NCBI GenBank assembly: GCA_950295325.1
Contig: OX485808.1
Coordinates: 5,704,501-5,768,500, forward strand
Length of the DNA: 64,000 bases
Reading direction: 5' to 3'
Source: Polytrichum commune
Taxonomy: Eukaryota > Streptophyta > Polytrichopsida > Polytrichales > Polytrichaceae
A program made the translations under genes and the position numbers. The notes under the pieces are model-generated. The model ran no database searches. It had not been told where the DNA came from and saw only the letters and a list, made by a program, of their open reading frames with translations. Positions 60,355 to 64,000 of this stretch are shown piece by piece; the stretch's first letter is position 1, and each line of letters begins with the position of its first letter.

Positions 60355-63300
60355 ATGGTTCAAAAGATGATCCCTTGTTTCTTCATGCGGGGCGGCACGT
60401 CCCGAGGCTTATACTTCCTCAAAGACCATCTTCCCACCGCCAAAGACACGCTCAACAAGCTTTTGCTGGCCGTGATGGGGTCACCCGATTCGCATCAGAT
60501 TGATGGGCTCGGGGGCGGCACGTCCACCACGAGCAAAGTGGCCATCATTTCGGAGTCCAAGGAGTCCGGGGTGGACGTAGACTACCAGTTTGCCCAGGTG
60601 TCTGTGACGAATGCCAGCGTGGACTGGGACCCCTCGTGTGGCAACATCCTCGCAGGGGTCGGCCCCGCGGCCATTGAGATGGGCTTGATTAAGAACGTGG
60701 GCCAAGACGAAACGATGGTGAAGATCCGAGCGCTCAACAATGGCAGTTTAGTCGAGGCTGTCGTGCAAACGCCCGGGGGACAGGTAATTCGTTTATCACC
60801 TGGCGGACTTCAATTCGATTTCTTCCATGCCCTTTCGTAATGGCCGCGCCTAACGTTGTCCTTGAGTGAAATCGTCCATATGGGTCGACGAGAGAGTAGT
60901 GAGTGGCTGAACTTGTGTTGCACAAAGTGACTTGAGATCGGAATTTTGGACCATTTTAATTGTCCTTCTTATTAGTCTATGTGGAAGTGTACACATTGAA
61001 GAGAACATGATGAGACTTTGGAAGTGAGGTGGACGATACATGTTTGAATCCATCGATTCTAGTGACTACTTTATTATCATTCTTGTGTTCCCCATAGACT
61101 ATGATTTACATTGTGGTAATTCAGAAATTATTATTTATAAATTGAATTTAATGTATGTTCTCTAGGTTGACAATCCATGTTACAATTAAAAGTGTATAGA
61201 TGTATAATCAGACCACAAATTACTATCTGCCACGTAAGCTATACTAGCTACCATTTCATGTGTCCACTAGACAACATGCATAATGTCCAATACTTTGTGA
61301 GTGGAAATTATCTGACTCTGGAACCTACTTTGATGTCTCGTTTAATCGTCCCCTAAACATGTCAGAATCTCTGCTTTACAAAAGTCTCGATGATGGTTTC
61401 AAACATGACGATGTTGTTTCTACATTTATATATCAATTGCAGGTCACGTACGAGGGAGATACCGAGATCAGCGGCGTTCCGGGGACCGGCGCTCCGATCA
61501 AACTCAACTTCCTGGATGTTGTCGGGTCCAAGACAAACGGCCGGCTCCTGCCCACCGGCAACGTCCGCGACACAATCAACGGGGTGGAGGTCACGTGCAT
61601 CGACTGTGCGATGCCGATCGTCATTGCGAGAGCAACGGAAATGGGGAAGACGGGGCATGAAACAAAGGAGGAGCTCGAGGACGATGCAGCCTTCTTCAAG
61701 CGGCTCGAGGATATCCGCTGTATTGCAGGGAAGATGATGGGGCTTGGTGATGTCGCGGGCCGGGTGATCCCCAAGTTCGCAATCGTTGCCCAGCCCAAAA
61801 AGGGGGGCAACATCACCGCGAGGTACTTTGTGCCCACTGCCCCCCACGCGTCGATGGCCGTCACGGGCGGCATCAGCATCAGCGCCTGCAGCATCCTCCA
61901 GGGAACGGTTGCACACGATGTTGCGGTAACTTGCCCAAATTTTACCCCTGCCTTGCACTTTATAATAATAATAATTTTTTTTCTTTCTCTCTCCACCATC
62001 GAGGTAGCTCAAGTACCTAACACCAACACCGAACCTATGACCACCCAAATGAAAGGGTGGCCTTCATTTTTGAATTCAAATCTACGATATGCAAGGATCT
62101 CTCATTCAATTGGGTGGTCATAGGTTCAGTGTTAGTGTTAGGTTGAACTTAGCTACCTTGCTATTTGGGATGGAAATAAAAATTAAATTTCAATGCCATT
62201 CGAAAGAAATGAATTCAACCTGGACACCACGCAAACTTATGCCAACACCAACCAATTTAATCTCTTTGTGTACGGTCATTCCTCTTTCGTAGATCGAAAT
62301 ATTCTCCCTATAAATCGGGCAGTCCTGTAACAAACAGGAGCATGATATCTTGTTTGACCTGGTTGACCACATCACCAGTGCATTCACTATTGCAAATCGG
62401 ATCTCAGAAATGTGAATTTCATGGCGTCTTATTTTACATGGTTGACCACTATATGTTAACTGTCGCAAACTCGGAGCTCAAGGTGAATTCAATATTGTAC
62501 TATTTGACATGGTTGACCACTTTCCTGAATATTTGCGGATGCAAACTGGAGCTCGAAAAGGTGAATCCAATGATAATCTTATTTGGCATGGTTGACCATT
62601 GTTTTATCCGACAACGGACATCTAATAAAGGAATAATAAGGAGATTTCTTGAATGCATGGATAGTAGTAGGATGTAGCAAGGGATTCGAAGAATCTTGGT
62701 GAATAAGACTCCATATTATCATACATTTCGACAACCTTATTATACATCTTCGTGTTTTCTATGAGCTAATTATTTATAATTTGTGAGTCTAGCCTTATTT
62801 TGTGGAAATTGAACGCCCCTTGCTTATTATTATTATTATTGTCATACAGGAGTCCCCCCTGGTACGAACTGATCACGGGGACAACAAAAGCAAAGTCCAG
62901 CACGAGCGGAAAGTGGTGATCGAGCATCCATCGGGGAAACTTGAAGTCGTGGTGACGAGCGAGATGAGAGATGGGAAGTTCCACATCCGCAGCGCAGGCG
63001 TGATCCGGACCGCGCGGTTGTTGTTCATGGGCTTGGTGCGAGTCCCGGAGATCAACGCGAAGGCGAAGGTCATGGAGCCCGAGGAGGTGCACGAGGTGCA
63101 CTCGCACATCTGCCAGCTCTACCATGCTAAGCATCAGGAGTCGGTCGGCAACAAATATAATCCAAGTCCGATCACCTCGCCCCGGGCGGGGCCGAATTTG
63201 GCCCGGGCCAGGACGATGGCCAGTAGGGGGATTAGTACTAGTGCAATCTGCACCACCAGTAGTCCCGTGTCGCAGCTGCTGCGAGGAATGAGTATCAAGA

Positions 63301-63494
63301 ATTCAACTATGCAGCCGTCCACACCCCAACCGAACGCCATCCAGCTCGCGATGGTGCCCGCAGAATCGCTGATCACGTCGTTGGGGTCCGCCTTGATGGC
63401 CTTCTGTGGCTTCAACTCTACCTCGAGGCAATCCAAAAGCCTTGAAAATTCCAAGGTGGATGCAACCAATAAGGTCAAGCCTACATCACCCTAA
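60355..63494 (+). CDS. PrpF / 4-oxalomesaconate tautomerase family protein, three exons
   Basis: Exons 60355-60783, 61443-61925 and 62850 onward, all phase zero, with GT-AG borders (CAG|GTAATT, TTGCAG|GTCACG, GCG|GTAACT, ATACAG|GAGTCC). The start is in a perfect ACCATGG context, with an in-frame TGA just upstream. Family marks are MRGGTSRGLYF at residues 11-21, TSKVAIIS with the likely catalytic Lys61, DPSCGNILAGVGP with Cys95, APHASMAVTGG and IRTARLLFMGLVRVP ending near residue 370. The fold is diaminopimelate-epimerase-like; bacterial relatives isomerise methylaconitate or oxalomesaconate. The plant substrate is unknown. Relatives are about 390-400 residues, but this frame runs on to 63494 (518 residues). 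The last ~120 are Ser/Thr-rich and antisense to another likely exon, so the true end is probably earlier or spliced. Exons are much more GC-rich than their surroundings. Confidence 0.9.
62003..62157. repeat. Inverted-repeat (MITE-like) element in PrpF intron 2
   Basis: Arms of about 45 bp (GAACCTATGACCACCCA and its inverse TGGGTGGTCATAGGTTC, flanked by GGTAGCT...AGCTACC) surround about 63 bp. No target duplication was identified. Confidence 0.8.
62355..62615. repeat. 71-79-bp tandem repeat in PrpF intron 2
   Basis: GGTTGACCA recurs at 62361, 62440, 62511 and 62590. Between copies run GCAAAC(T)CGGAGCTC and GGTGAATTCAAT-type blocks. Confidence 0.85.
63134..63478 (-). CDS. Probable last exon of an unidentified membrane protein (partial)
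   Basis: Read on the minus strand, this frame shows strong third-position GC preference and balanced protein composition, unlike the plus-strand frame opposite. It gives KADPNDVISDSAGTIASWMA and then a long hydrophobic segment, LLVVQIALVLIPLLAIVLAR, so at least one or two membrane helices, and ends with TGA at 63134-63136. The exon's 5' limit is not settled; upstream exons would lie beyond 63,480. The DPNDVISDSAG stretch faintly recalls VanZ-like proteins, but I would not name it. It converges tail-to-tail with the PrpF gene. Confidence 0.45.
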   Translation of the reverse strand: MTLLVASTLEFSRLLDCLEVELKPQKAIKADPNDVISDSAGTIASWMAFGWGVDGCIVEFLILIPRSSCDTGLLVVQIALVLIPLLAIVLARAKFGPARGEVIGLGLYLLPTDS

Positions 63495-64000
63495 GTAATT
63501 ACACATTGCACTGCCCAGAAATGCAACAAACTGTCGGTGGCGAATCACCACTGATACAGCGTTTTAGGAAATTTTCAGGTGGTTCGGGTCATCGTTGGTG
63601 ATCTGACATGAGATCCTACATTCTGCATCAAACCAAACACAGAAGTTTGAACTTAAATGTCGAAGAAGCAGGTCAAGCCTACGTTGATCTTAATGCAGCC
63701 GGAAGGAACTCTATGACATTCTTTCAGCAATCCTTCAGCTGCAGCGACTTAAACCCTGAACCCCAAACCCTACTTTTGGGTAACTTTGTGATCAAGTTCT
63801 TCAGACGTATCATTTGCACATAAGTTCAAATGGCTTCGGATGTCAAGTTGGCTTCAAGATGGTTTTCAGGAAGTCTATGCATCAAGAAAAGATGATCGTT
63901 TCCAATCCCGTGTCAGTTAAATTGGAACCCATGTCAGACCTAAACCCCAAACCCTAGAATCCTGTATACATTCCCTGCTATAACCAAGTTACTCATATTG
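63495..64000. other. Window end, no gene assigned
   Basis: Open frames are short. Two telo-box-like stretches (AAACCCTGAACCCCAAACCC near 63,752 and CTAAACCCCAAACCCTAG near 63,940) are present. Upstream exons or promoter of the minus-strand gene may start here or outside the window. Confidence 0.4.

Noticed and set aside
61362-62048. Long minus-strand frames opposite PrpF exon 2
   Set aside because: They mirror the GC-rich coding exon on the other strand; PrpF similarity fixes the plus strand as coding.

Overview
The window reads as plant nuclear DNA from a streptophyte with a large, repeat-rich genome. The signs are spliced genes with GT-AG introns, plant-type TTTAGGG telomeric motifs, a plant-type CACTA (En/Spm) transposon, PIF/Harbinger-like MITEs and a plant-specific ZIFL transporter. 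I cannot name the species. A bryophyte, lycophyte, fern or charophyte would fit as well as a seed plant. Gene density is very low: I support two host genes in full and one partial one, and almost everything else is transposon or dispersed-repeat DNA.

Layout. 1-3.6 kb: AT-rich non-coding DNA with a short tandem repeat. 3.65-4.3 kb: a 49-bp array carrying a perfect 22-nt palindrome, beside a rearranged fragment of 25S rRNA sequence. 4.93-8.18 kb: a decayed DDE-like (DUF7869-type) transposase gene with three in-frame stops. 8,709-23,833: a CACTA element of 15,125 bp with matching CACTATGCCAAA termini and a TGT target duplication on both sides. It carries a TNP2 transposase on the minus strand and a TNPA/Transposase_24-like gene on the plus strand, transcribed divergently. 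The second gene holds an in-frame stop and a duplicated exon. 24.0-24.7 kb: a dispersed repeat. 25.3-32.1 kb: a 15-exon ZIFL (zinc-induced-facilitator-like) MFS transporter on the minus strand; my exon model sums to 1,533 nt, or 510 codons plus stop.

32.2-57.8 kb is essentially gene-free. It holds three intact copies and one truncated copy of a ~500-bp MITE with TTA target duplications, a second MITE whose empty site is preserved in a paralogous repeat, a 336-bp foldback element inserted in a ~250-bp tandem array, a 296-bp triplicated repeat, a tRNA-like SINE head, and a pogo/CENP-B-like DNA-binding fragment. 58.6-63.5 kb: a three-exon PrpF/4-oxalomesaconate-tautomerase-family gene on the plus strand, probably with a spliced 5' leader, converging on a partial membrane-protein gene on the minus strand.

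The two host genes are not obviously related in function. Within the CACTA element the two genes presumably worked together, with TNP2 as the catalytic transposase and the TNPA-like protein binding the numerous TAGTCAA-type repeats, as in En/Spm. I see no CRISPR array, defence island or convincing new multigene system. The most unusual items are the nested transposon history, the palindrome/rDNA composite and the divergent CACTA architecture.
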